Positions 1 through 7,248 of a stretch of 36,109 bases of DNA are shown here, piece after piece. The notes beneath the pieces were generated by a model. That model had not been told where the DNA came from. It saw only the letters and a list, made by a program, of their open reading frames with translations, and did not search any database. Origin of the DNA: a virus; the IMG/VR virus record IMGVR_UViG_3300021956_000036, positions 1 to 36,109 of that record; one strand, 5' to 3'. Made by a program: the position numbers and the translations under genes. Position 1 is the stretch's first letter; the number at the start of each line of letters is the position of its first letter.

Positions 1-276
1 AACGTATTTCCACTTCCAATTATAGAAGCTATCTTTTTGAGCAGATATTGTATTGAAAAGAGAATCATAACCTTTGTTTTTAGTCTTTAAGTTTTCTTTT
101 AGTAAACTTATTGTATCGTTATAGTTTTTATAAAGTTTATTTATTACATATCCTTGCTCAACGGTCATAATCAAAACTGAATCCCCTTTGTAATATCTTT
201 TAATGGGAAATTGGGAGTAGCTTAAATGGCACAATAGAATCAGAACTAACACTATCCAGCTTTGCTTTTGTTTCAT
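1..276 (-). CDS. Partial spanin-like secreted/membrane protein (C-terminus cut by window edge)
   Basis: The reading frame opens with ATG at 274-276 and stays open for 92 codons to base 1, so the 3' end is missing. The N-terminus is hydrophobic (about residues 7-20) and ends in SYSQFP, which looks like a signal peptidase I site. A charged, helical stretch follows. It is the counterpart of the complete gene at 34254-34637: both share the motif IMTVEQG, then LYKNY, and near the cut end FYNWKWKY versus VYNWKYKY. As in that copy, its start lies inside the upstream gene (200-493) in another frame. This overlap of two small secreted coiled-coil proteins next to lysis genes recalls spanin pairs, but the spanin role is inference. 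Confidence 0.75.
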   Translation of the reverse strand, partial: MKQKQSWIVLVLILLCHLSYSQFPIKRYYKGDSVLIMTVEQGYVINKLYKNYNDTISLLKENLKTKNKGYDSLFNTISAQKDSFYNWKWKYV

Positions 277-493
277 TTAACTCCTCTTTTAATTCCTTTA
301 TTGTTGATGCAGTTTTGGTTATTATTTGTTTTTGCTTTTTGTCGGCCTTGTCTTGAACTTTAATAGTCAATTCAATGTTTTGATTAATCTTTCCTAATAA
401 GTTTTCAATTTCTTTGTCTTCTTTTAGGGTTTCGCTAGGACTTTGAGCCGTAACACCACACCCCATTAAAAAGACTAATAAAAGCCACCTCAT
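200..493 (-). CDS. Small lipoprotein-like coiled-coil protein, spanin-like (97 aa)
   Basis: The protein starts with a short hydrophobic leader whose LMGC at residues 9-12 resembles a lipobox, so it may be a lipoprotein. The rest (about 20-85) is rich in K, E and Q with heptad-like spacing and is probably a coiled coil. It ends in KLLPISH, like LLPISKN in the homologue at 34558-34890. Its 3' end overlaps the next gene (1-276) by 77 bases out of frame. Its ATG touches the stop of the gene at 493-759. A role in outer-membrane disruption at lysis (o-spanin type) is suggested by size, overlap and neighbours, not by a recognised family. Confidence 0.7.
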   Translation of the reverse strand: MRWLLLVFLMGCGVTAQSPSETLKEDKEIENLLGKINQNIELTIKVQDKADKKQKQIITKTASTIKELKEELNETKAKLDSVSSDSIVPFKLLPISH

Positions 494-759
494 TACTTTA
501 AACCTTTAATTGCTCCTAATTCAGCCAAAGTAGAAAGTTTAGTCGTAGAAACCGCACTTAAACTATCAGACTTTCTTAAAGCATCACTTACCACATCAAC
601 TCTATGCTCTAACTTCTCAATGCGTAAATCTTGGCCTTTTGCTTGGTCTTGGAAAGTAGAACGAATATCTACATACAAAGCACCTATCGCACCCATCACA
701 ATGAATAAAGTTCCCACAATGGGATTTTTAGCAAACTCCTTAAATTTTATTGGTAGCAT
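493..759 (-). CDS. Single-pass membrane protein with C-terminal coiled coil (88 aa)
   Basis: One membrane segment is visible at about residues 14-30 (after FKEFAKNPIVGTLF), followed by YVDIRS and a charged helical tail of about 50 residues. The homologue at 34890-35195 keeps FAKNPIVGTLF and ALYVDIRS almost unchanged while the remainder has diverged. The N-in, membrane, helical periplasmic tail topology is that of an inner-membrane spanin (Rz-like) or a holin accessory protein. The family was not recognised. It is packed tightly between its neighbours, which implies cotranslation. Confidence 0.75.
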   Translation of the reverse strand: MLPIKFKEFAKNPIVGTLFIVMGAIGALYVDIRSTFQDQAKGQDLRIEKLEHRVDVVSDALRKSDSLSAVSTTKLSTLAELGAIKGLK

Positions 760-760
760 A

Positions 761-1297
761 TTAAAACTTTTTATAATAACCTAAACTATATTGATTTGTC
801 GTTGCGTTTAACAAAAATAAGCCTTTTTTTGGGGTGTAATATCCAATCCCTACTCCTAACCCTACTTTATTGTCAAATGCCCTTAAATCGGTTAAAAAGC
901 CTAAATAAATGGCATTCTTATCCTTTTTGGTTATAGTTGTTGTGTTATAAATCGTTTTATAGGCAATTTCAGCCTTAAATGCTCTATTTAGAATTTTGTT
1001 CTTGAAAATAGAATCTTGTATATAGAAAGTATTTGAATCTTGCCTTATCGTATCTGAATACACATATTTAAGGCTATAATCGGATATTATCTGAACTGTG
1101 TCGTGTATCGTATCTTCTAAAACTCGGTAAATCTCAAAAGGGATGTCTTTACCTTTTTTGTATCTTACTAAAGTGTCTTTACTATAAACTGTATCAACCT
1201 TAGTTACTATTATTGGCTTGTCGCCTATGTACTTTGATTTATCAAAGATGAAAAATATTAAAACGGCTATTAAAAGAGTTATAATAACCGATTTCAT
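761..1297 (-). CDS. Membrane-anchored protein with beta-rich C-terminus (178 aa)
   Basis: An N-terminal membrane segment (about residues 4-19) is followed by a polar region with several DT motifs (VDTVYSKDT, IHDTVQ, YSDTIRQDSN). The C-terminal 50 residues alternate glycine and hydrophobics (GLGVGIGYY) like an amphipathic beta structure. The homologue at 35199-35798 shares RYKKGKDI/RYKQGKDI, the HDT and DTI.QDSN motifs and KNKIL.R.FKA, but overall identity by eye is only around 40 percent. Proteins with such DT-rich segments are common in Bacteroidota phages. The function is unknown. Position in the lysis-side cassette suggests an envelope role. Confidence 0.75.
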   Translation of the reverse strand: MKSVIITLLIAVLIFFIFDKSKYIGDKPIIVTKVDTVYSKDTLVRYKKGKDIPFEIYRVLEDTIHDTVQIISDYSLKYVYSDTIRQDSNTFYIQDSIFKNKILNRAFKAEIAYKTIYNTTTITKKDKNAIYLGFLTDLRAFDNKVGLGVGIGYYTPKKGLFLLNATTNQYSLGYYKKF

Positions 1298-1464
1298 TAT
1301 TTTTTCTTTTTAAGTTGCTTATTCAAAGCTATAACACCCGACACTATACCAATCAATCCAGCAGTTACTTGAACCAATGGTACAAAGTTTCCTATACTTA
1401 TTAAAGCACCAGAAATACTTAATAATACGCTTAAAATCGGTTGGTTAGTGTCGTGATGATGCAT
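1297..1464 (-). CDS. Small two-helix membrane protein with His-rich start (55 aa)
   Basis: The ORF starts at ATG 1462-1464 and its stop shares one base with the ATG of the next gene. After MHHHD the protein is almost entirely hydrophobic from residue 10 to 47, with a possible glycine turn (IGNFVPLV), and ends in a run of lysines. This topology resembles a small holin or pinholin. There is no counterpart in the second copy of this locus (35798-35941 is followed directly by the DT-rich protein gene), so it is a variable insert. A holin function is inference from topology only. Confidence 0.6.
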   Translation of the reverse strand: MHHHDTNQPILSVLLSISGALISIGNFVPLVQVTAGLIGIVSGVIALNKQLKKKK

Positions 1465-1465
1465 C

Positions 1466-1606
1466 TTAATCTTCTTTTACTTCTTGCGGAACTTGCTCCT
1501 TAACAATATTTGCTAAATAACCCAAAATAGGATTAGCAAACTTTGCTGGGATTTCCATTAAATAAGTTTCAATGTCTTTTAATTGTTGCTCGTTCAATTG
1601 TATCAT
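1466..1606 (-). CDS. Small conserved protein (46 aa)
   Basis: ATG at 1604-1606, stop at 1466-1468. The sequence is amphipathic (QQLKDIETYLMEIP, then FANPILGYLAN) with an acidic tail. It corresponds to the 47-aa product at 35798-35941, which has QQLEAILLETP and YAQPILQIL at the same positions. Conservation of the pattern despite many changes argues that it is a real gene. A TAAATTTG promoter-like box lies 14 bases upstream. No function recognised. Confidence 0.65.
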   Translation of the reverse strand: MIQLNEQQLKDIETYLMEIPAKFANPILGYLANIVKEQVPQEVKED

Positions 1607-1620
1607 ATGATTATTTTTTA

Positions 1621-1628
1621 CAAATTTA
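1621..1628 (-). promoter_or_regulatory. Putative Bacteroidota -7 promoter box
   Basis: The minus strand reads TAAATTTGTA, matching the Bacteroidota -7 consensus TAnnTTTG, 14 bases before the ATG at 1606. The same sequence occurs in the second copy at 35956-35963. No clear -33 TTG was seen. Together with similar boxes at 12585, 13940, 18963 and 32759 it forms a recurring pattern ending in TTTG and usually TA. Confidence 0.4.
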
Positions 1629-1640
1629 AGTTATTTTTTA

Positions 1641-1880
1641 TTATAGGTTTTCAATCTCTTGTTTTACTTCTTGCCAATAATCAATAGCTTCATCAACCAT
1701 ATCTGAATATAATTCTATATATCCTCCTTTTAATGGATTAGTTGGCGATGCTTTTATTATCTCATCTACTGCTATTAATGCACATTGTTTAGCTTTTATA
1801 GTTGGCAAATAATCGCCAAATGATAAAAATTGTATTTCATATTTTTTTACTAATTCTTGTGCTTTTTCTTTTGGTGTCAT
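1641..1880 (-). CDS. Small conserved phage protein (79 aa)
   Basis: A compact helical protein containing QELVKKYEIQF, AKQCALIAVDEIIKASP and YWQEVKQEIENL. Proteins with this pattern (KYEIQF, then A..CAL.AVDEI, then YW.EVK.EI) are frequent in Bacteroidota phages, where they remain uncharacterised. A second, truncated copy lies at the right edge (35976-36109). The two differ at one base in the shared part, which changes the penultimate residue from N to K. The 127 bases after that difference are identical. Confidence 0.75.
   Translation of the reverse strand: MTPKEKAQELVKKYEIQFLSFGDYLPTIKAKQCALIAVDEIIKASPTNPLKGGYIELYSDMVDEAIDYWQEVKQEIENL
1648..1774. repeat. 127-bp exact direct repeat, left copy
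   Basis: Identical base for base to 35983-36109, which is the very end of the window. The identity begins directly after a mismatch (g1647 versus c35982). A further 43 bases to the left (1604-1646) also match, before the sequences diverge. An exact repeat of 127 bases ending at a contig end equals the largest k-mer used by common de Bruijn assemblers, which suggests that the contig end closes onto this internal position. Confidence 0.9.
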
Positions 1881-1910
1881 ATTATAGTTTTTGCCAAAGC
1901 TACTAACTAT

Positions 1911-2237
1911 TTATGGATTTTGGAATGGTAGAGGCAATGTAACTACTGGTGGATTAATTAAGTTTTCTAATTGAACATCTAAATTAGCGTCAATTTCATC
2001 TTTAGGGAGACCCAAATCCAACCAGCCACATACTTGCTCATAGGTCAAGTCTGGGTACGCAGTAAAGTCTGTTGAACTTGGAGTTTGACAAGCCATTGCT
2101 CCGTAAACATCTGTGTAATACTCTTTTTCATCTACAATAGTTGTAGCTGACCTTCTCCAATTTACACAACAAACGACATCTAATAATCCTTTAGTTTGAG
2201 GGATTGTTTGCATTGAACTTATAACCCATTGTTTCAT
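1911..2237 (-). CDS. Tail-fibre-associated small protein (108 aa), DUF7936-like
   Basis: Starts with KQWVISSM and contains CVNWRRSATT, a YxxVYGAMACQ segment, YPDLTYEQVCGWL and a C-terminal LENLINPPVVTLPLPF. This architecture (Met-Lys-x-Trp start, LTxEQVxGWL, xxINPPxxxxPLPW/F end) matches my memory of small conserved proteins encoded beside tail fibre genes in many tailed phages (DUF7936). That family name is from recall and not checked. It starts one base away from the stop of the fibre gene, so it is likely translated from the same message and may assist fibre assembly or be virion-associated. Confidence 0.7.
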   Translation of the reverse strand: MKQWVISSMQTIPQTKGLLDVVCCVNWRRSATTIVDEKEYYTDVYGAMACQTPSSTDFTAYPDLTYEQVCGWLDLGLPKDEIDANLDVQLENLINPPVVTLPLPFQNP

Positions 2238-2238
2238 A

Positions 2239-5200
2239 TTAATTTATTTTAGCTTTTAATTCGTCTAATTCTTTTTCTAAAGTTTCAATTTTAGCCATTG
2301 CCTCTTGTAGTACTTTAATTGTAGCGTGATGCAAGTCAGCAGTGTAAACTGATTTTAAAGGAACTCCATCTTCTGGTGTTTCTCCCCATCCGTCAACATC
2401 AATAAACTCTGGTGCTACTTCTTCTACTTGTTGAGCAATTACACCAATATTAAAATCATCGTGAGTTTGGTCTTTATACTTAAACTTAACAATTTCAATA
2501 GCTTTAAACTTATTCCAATAAGATTCTAAAGGAATTATGTCTTTTTTAGTTCGTTTATCAGATAAGTTTGCATTATTTGATTGATAGTTTGCTATACCAC
2601 CATTTGAATAAACTATAAATCTTGCAGCGACATTATCATCACCATAAAATAAATAGCTTGATGAATTATTAGGTGATTGATTTTGTATAGTTGATAAAAT
2701 ACCATAACATTGACCACTTGATGGTGTTATTCTCGATATTATAGCCCATGTAGCAGCAGATGATTGAGCTAATTCAAATTTACCACCTCCTGATGTTAAA
2801 CCTAAAAATAAATTACCCCCACTTGTAATACGCATTCTTTCTGTATTGTTCACAGTAAAGGTCATTGGATTTGCACTACCATTACATATGTCTAATGTTC
2901 CAACAGAATATAATTGAGAATATGATGAGCCACTTGTATAAAGTGCAGCACCTAACACATCTGAAGCAGCTAAGTTTACTATTGAACTACTTGTACCATT
3001 AACTGTTAATACTGTTCTATTGGTTGCAGTTTGTAATGGCGATGTAGTTCCTATACCTACATTGCCAGTAGAACCTTTAATGAATAATCTTGTAGTACCA
3101 GCGTTATCAGTATCAAATAATAAATCTTTATCATTACCACTTGCTCCAAATGTTCTAATCCTTGATTGGTTATCTTGTACCACACATTCAAAAGTATTTC
3201 CTGTTCTTATTAATTTTAAAGAAGTATTTGTTGCTCCAACTGTTGAAGTTATATTTCCAGCAGTATCTAAAGTGCTTGAGAATGTAGCTGCACCAGCACT
3301 TGCTAATGTTAATGCACCATTTACTAAACCAGTATTGAATATTAAAGCACCATTATTATTTGTAAATCTTAATGATGAATCTGAATTTATATAACTAATG
3401 CCACTAACATTAAATCCAGTTTGTAAGAATCTTAATGTTACATTACCAGTAGTGTTTGATTCAATAGCTAATATTGGAGCAGTACCAAATACATGAAGTC
3501 TATAAGAACTATTTGCTATACCTCCAATACCTAAGTTACCATTTGTATCCAAACGCATCTTTTCGGTAGAGTTATATGCCCATATTGTAGCACCAGTTTG
3601 GTTATTGATAACAAAGTCTCCAGCTACCGAACCAGTAACAAACTGATTGTTTGCAGTTGCTAAACCAAACTTAGCTTGATAAATAGAACCAGTAATAGCT
3701 TCTCCCATTGAAACCGATGGAGCAGCACCACTCAATCTTAAATGTGTATCAGCAGTTGCAGAATACACCTCTAATGCTCTTTGTGGGTTTGTTAAACCAA
3801 CTCCCAATCTTGAGTTAGTATTATCCCAATATAAATTAGTATTACTTGATAAAGATGATGAACCATCCCAAAATGCAACTCTTGTTGCAGTTCCACTACC
3901 AGTTACAGTTCCAACACTCCAAGACCTATTCGCACTCAAATCTTGTGTCGTTCCGTTGATAGTAATTGTTCTTGATGTTGGCACATAGCTACTCAAAGCA
4001 GATGGTGCAACATAATCAGTACCAGCAACCGCAGCAGTTAAAACACCGCTTACAGTCTTTAACATAGCATCTGATATATTAGATTGCCATATAGTTCCGT
4101 TACTTGAATTAACTCTAAAATTCTCTGTTGAGTTTGTTACAACACTAAAGTCGCCTAATGAAGAAACTCCAATTGGACCTTCAAGGTTTCTAATTGTAAA
4201 ATTGCTATTGTTTAGTAAGTATAAATATGCTCCGTTTGTGTTTCCAGTTCCACTTGCCGTATTATGAAAACCTAAACCAGCAGCAGATGCACCACCAAAA
4301 ATATCGATACCAACCGAACCTACACCGCTTGGACTTGCCGTTGGTGTTAAGATGTTAAATCCAAAGTTACCAGCCTCCGTTAAAGTAGCATAACCAGTTT
4401 GATTGAACAAGGTTAAGTTACGAGCAGATGCCGTTCCAACCTTAACAGTTTCAATTGTGTTTCCGTATGTAGAGTTGATGCCGAATCCTAAACCATTGTA
4501 GTTTGTTTCAGAGTTCTTTAATAACAAAGAATAACCGCTATCAATTCCAGCATTAGCACCTATTGTCGCATTTGGACTTGTAGTATTAACACCTAATCTT
4601 TTATTAGTTGAACTATAATAAAAAACAGAATCGTATGTCAAGTTACTTGAACTATTCCAAAATGCAACGCTATCAGCAGAGCCAGAGCCAGTTGTTGTAC
4701 CAACAGACCAGCTTCTATTTGCACTTAAGTCGTATGTTGTACCATTTATAGTTAATGTTCTACTTGTAGGAACATATCCGCTTAAAGCACTTGGAGCTAC
4801 ATAGTCTGTTCCTGCTACTGCGGCAGTAAGCACACCACTAACTGTTTTTAATAAAGCGTTTGGTATGTTTGATTGCCAAATTGTACCATCAACAGAGTTT
4901 ACTCTAAAGTTTTCAGTTGAATTAGTTACAACGCTAAAATCTCCCAAAGAAGATGCACCGATTCCACCTTCAAGATTTCTTAAAGTGAATGTGCCAGTAT
5001 TTGTTAAATATAAATAAGCACCATTGGTATTACCAGTGCCACTTGCTATATTATGGAATCCAATAGATGCAGCTTGTGAATCTCCGTAAATATCAATCCC
5101 TTTTGAACCAATTCCACTCGGACTTGCAATCGGACTTAAAATATTAATACCAAGATTGCCACCTTCAGTTAAGCTAATATATCCGCTTTGGTTTAATAAA

Positions 5201-6519
5201 GTCAAGTTTCTTGCAGCAGCAGTACCTAACTTTTGTGTTTCAAATGTATTCCCATAAGTCGTATTGATACCAAAACCAATTCCGTTATAGTTAGCGTCTG
5301 CGTTTTTAAGTAATAATGAATACCCACTATCAATAGAAGCGTTTGCTCCAATAGTAGCATTAGGCACAGTTGTATTTACACCAAATCTATTTGTTGATGA
5401 ATCATACATAAATCCATTTTCATTGCCTAAAGTGTAAGTTCCAGTATAATAAGGGATATTACCAGCCGTTCCACCACCGCTTAAAGGAGTATATCCTAAA
5501 GCTGTTGGGATTGACTTAGCTTCCCATAAAGAGTTTGAGCTATTATAAAATAAACCATCGTTATTAGATGGTGTTTGAGCAGATACATTGTGTAACTCAT
5601 CTAATTCATATCCGTTTTGAATTTTAACCTCAACAACTCCTTGCGTCGGATGGCTTCTTACCACAATACCTACATAAACCAAGTGAGCAGGTGCGTATTG
5701 CTTTGTTGAAGTCCAAGCACCAGCCGTTGTAGAACTTAAATACAATTGAGTTCCTTCAGTGTATGCTTGAGTATCTATGTCTTGCAATCTACCAGCTACA
5801 ACAACATAACCATTATTCATATTAGTTATGTCCGCTTGTACAACTCCATAAGTTTGAGCCGAAGTTGCATCGCTTGTAGCCAATGCCTTAGTAATACTTG
5901 GTAAGTTACCTTGACCTCCGTTAATATAAACAACAGTTCCCTTTGTTAAGGTAGCACCACTTTTATTGTAAACTTCAGTTACTAAGTTTTGTGCTTGAGA
6001 AATAATAGAAGGAAAAGTAGCTAATGTACCATCTCCTTTAACATATTGAGCACCTGTACCAGCAAAACCTATATTGATAGTTCCTGATGTCGTAATTGGT
6101 GATCCAGTGATTGTTAAGGCATCTCCACTCTCTGTAACAGCAACTGAAGTAACGCTACCACTTGAGCCACTTGCTCTTTGCCATATAGTTCCACTATATA
6201 ATACTTGGTCACCTACATAAAAGGTAATAGGACCAGCACCGAAGTTAACTGTTCCTGCCACATTACAAACATAAACATCACCAGCATTACCAGTTCCGTT
6301 AGCTAAAGTAGGAGTGTTAGTAGAAGCATCCCAAGTACCCTTGTACTCCATTACAGAGTTAGGTAACTGAGACACTAAAATCTTACCACTGCCATCTAAT
6401 TGTGGAATACCATCTGGAACATTTATGCCTAAAGAAGAAACTACACCACTTGTACCTGTTAACACACCTTCTAAGTTCCTTACTTTGGCACCGCCAGTTA
6501 TTTGTATTTGATTCGACAT
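2239..6519 (-). CDS. Tail fibre / receptor-binding protein with S74 intramolecular chaperone (1426 aa)
   Basis: The largest gene of the window. The N-terminal region (1-250) is glycine/threonine-rich beta structure (SVTSVAVTESGDALTI type repeats). Two long near-repeats of about 245 residues follow, each beginning GVNTT.PNATIGANA and ending near NRSWSVGT and VAFW. Further short repeats of the RLGVGLTNPQ, GNLGIGG and GNVGIGTTSP kind are typical of phage fibres. The C-terminus from Ser1320 (SDKRTKKDI, then IGVIAQQVEEVAPE) is a Peptidase_S74 chaperone domain, which trimerises the fibre and cuts itself off immediately before that serine. It should mediate host adsorption. The duplicated shaft probably extends its length and offers sites for recombination. 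Confidence 0.93.
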   Translation of the reverse strand: MSNQIQITGGAKVRNLEGVLTGTSGVVSSLGINVPDGIPQLDGSGKILVSQLPNSVMEYKGTWDASTNTPTLANGTGNAGDVYVCNVAGTVNFGAGPITFYVGDQVLYSGTIWQRASGSSGSVTSVAVTESGDALTITGSPITTSGTINIGFAGTGAQYVKGDGTLATFPSIISQAQNLVTEVYNKSGATLTKGTVVYINGGQGNLPSITKALATSDATSAQTYGVVQADITNMNNGYVVVAGRLQDIDTQAYTEGTQLYLSSTTAGAWTSTKQYAPAHLVYVGIVVRSHPTQGVVEVKIQNGYELDELHNVSAQTPSNNDGLFYNSSNSLWEAKSIPTALGYTPLSGGGTAGNIPYYTGTYTLGNENGFMYDSSTNRFGVNTTVPNATIGANASIDSGYSLLLKNADANYNGIGFGINTTYGNTFETQKLGTAAARNLTLLNQSGYISLTEGGNLGINILSPIASPSGIGSKGIDIYGDSQAASIGFHNIASGTGNTNGAYLYLTNTGTFTLRNLEGGIGASSLGDFSVVTNSTENFRVNSVDGTIWQSNIPNALLKTVSGVLTAAVAGTDYVAPSALSGYVPTSRTLTINGTTYDLSANRSWSVGTTTGSGSADSVAFWNSSSNLTYDSVFYYSSTNKRLGVNTTSPNATIGANAGIDSGYSLLLKNSETNYNGLGFGINSTYGNTIETVKVGTASARNLTLFNQTGYATLTEAGNFGFNILTPTASPSGVGSVGIDIFGGASAAGLGFHNTASGTGNTNGAYLYLLNNSNFTIRNLEGPIGVSSLGDFSVVTNSTENFRVNSSNGTIWQSNISDAMLKTVSGVLTAAVAGTDYVAPSALSSYVPTSRTITINGTTQDLSANRSWSVGTVTGSGTATRVAFWDGSSSLSSNTNLYWDNTNSRLGVGLTNPQRALEVYSATADTHLRLSGAAPSVSMGEAITGSIYQAKFGLATANNQFVTGSVAGDFVINNQTGATIWAYNSTEKMRLDTNGNLGIGGIANSSYRLHVFGTAPILAIESNTTGNVTLRFLQTGFNVSGISYINSDSSLRFTNNNGALIFNTGLVNGALTLASAGAATFSSTLDTAGNITSTVGATNTSLKLIRTGNTFECVVQDNQSRIRTFGASGNDKDLLFDTDNAGTTRLFIKGSTGNVGIGTTSPLQTATNRTVLTVNGTSSSIVNLAASDVLGAALYTSGSSYSQLYSVGTLDICNGSANPMTFTVNNTERMRITSGGNLFLGLTSGGGKFELAQSSAATWAIISRITPSSGQCYGILSTIQNQSPNNSSSYLFYGDDNVAARFIVYSNGGIANYQSNNANLSDKRTKKDIIPLESYWNKFKAIEIVKFKYKDQTHDDFNIGVIAQQVEEVAPEFIDVDGWGETPEDGVPLKSVYTADLHHATIKVLQEAMAKIETLEKELDELKAKIN
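3862..4597 (-). repeat. Tail fibre internal repeat, unit B
   Basis: Approximate limits of the downstream of two tandem coding repeats in the fibre gene. It encodes a segment from GVNTTSPNATIGANAG to VAFWDG. Its partner is unit A at about 4651-5391. The proteins are very similar but the DNA differs at many third positions, so the duplication is not recent or the copies are kept apart at the DNA level. Confidence 0.75.
4651..5391 (-). repeat. Tail fibre internal repeat, unit A
   Basis: Approximate limits of the upstream coding repeat (GVNTTVPNATIGANAS to VAFWNS), about 245 codons, directly followed by unit B. Shared landmarks in both units are IDSGYSLLLKN, ASGTGNTNGAYLYL, SSLGDFSVVTNSTENFRVNS and LTAAVAGTDYVAPSAL. 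Codon choices differ strongly between the two units. Confidence 0.75.
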
Positions 6520-6534
6520 CCTATATTAAGTTAA

Positions 6535-7245
6535 TTATTTAAATAATCCACGAACAAACTCATCAGCTTCAAGTGGTCTTGCTGTTGCAAAGGTAAGAAC
6601 TCCTGTAGAAGAGTTAAAGGTCACATTCTCTCCTGTAGGCGTTCCACTTGATGCAATTGCTCTAACCTCAATACCACCTCTAGTTACAGTTACGCAACTA
6701 AGACCGATAGCACCAACCCATGTGATTGAAGTCTCTCCACCTGTAGCTGTATAGTCGAACATAACCACATTTGATCCTACTACCACTACACCACCTGGAT
6801 CAACCTGAGTTCCACTAATTGTAAAAGATCCTGTGCCTTGTAAAGACACACTATAAGTAGACGCACTTTCTACTGGTCCACTAAGACTTAAAGAAGTCAA
6901 ATTAGCTGAACCATTAAATACCGTATATCCTAAATCACCACTTCCATCACCATTATCGTTGTTTATTTGAAACTTAATTAGGATAGATTCTTTACTTAAT
7001 AAAAGATTAGATAAAAATAGATAAGAATAATCACTTAAAGCAATAAATCCATCGCAACTAATATTCCATGACGTTTGAGCACTAGTATATTGTTTAAATC
7101 CATTAGAATCTCCATTTGTTATTTCTAATTGATCTATAGATGCGTCAAATGTGCAATTTGTTGATGATCCAAATGGTATCCCTTCCATTGTTATTGGATC
7201 GTAGTAATATAATACTATGTTTGTTCCATTTATTACAGATGCCAT
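6535..7245 (-). CDS. Tail-tube-like protein with extra C-terminal domain (236 aa)
   Basis: Residues 1-145 show the pattern of the major tail protein at 11692-12129: NGTN.VLY at the start, SSTNCTFDASID with TSWNISCDGF (compare ATSCSLNFSVDL with KSWSLTTDGL), and SLSGPVESASTYSVSLQGTGSFT (compare ITADMESPVTYSVSFTGTGALT). This supports a tail-tube fold. About 90 further residues (VVVGSNVVMFDYTATGGET to the end) form a second beta-rich domain absent from the true tube protein. Its place between distal tail protein and fibre suggests a tail-tip tube ring or fibre-attachment protein. Homology to the tube is my reading; the exact role is inferred. Confidence 0.7.
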   Translation of the reverse strand: MASVINGTNIVLYYYDPITMEGIPFGSSTNCTFDASIDQLEITNGDSNGFKQYTSAQTSWNISCDGFIALSDYSYLFLSNLLLSKESILIKFQINNDNGDGSGDLGYTVFNGSANLTSLSLSGPVESASTYSVSLQGTGSFTISGTQVDPGGVVVVGSNVVMFDYTATGGETSITWVGAIGLSCVTVTRGGIEVRAIASSGTPTGENVTFNSSTGVLTFATARPLEADEFVRGLFK

Positions 7246-7248
7246 ATA

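Noticed and set aside
3020-3394. Plus-strand ORF of 124 codons inside the tail fibre gene
   Set aside because: It is antisense to a well supported S74 fibre gene, and its translation (VPxLPVEPLMNN type) is just the reverse reading of fibre repeats.
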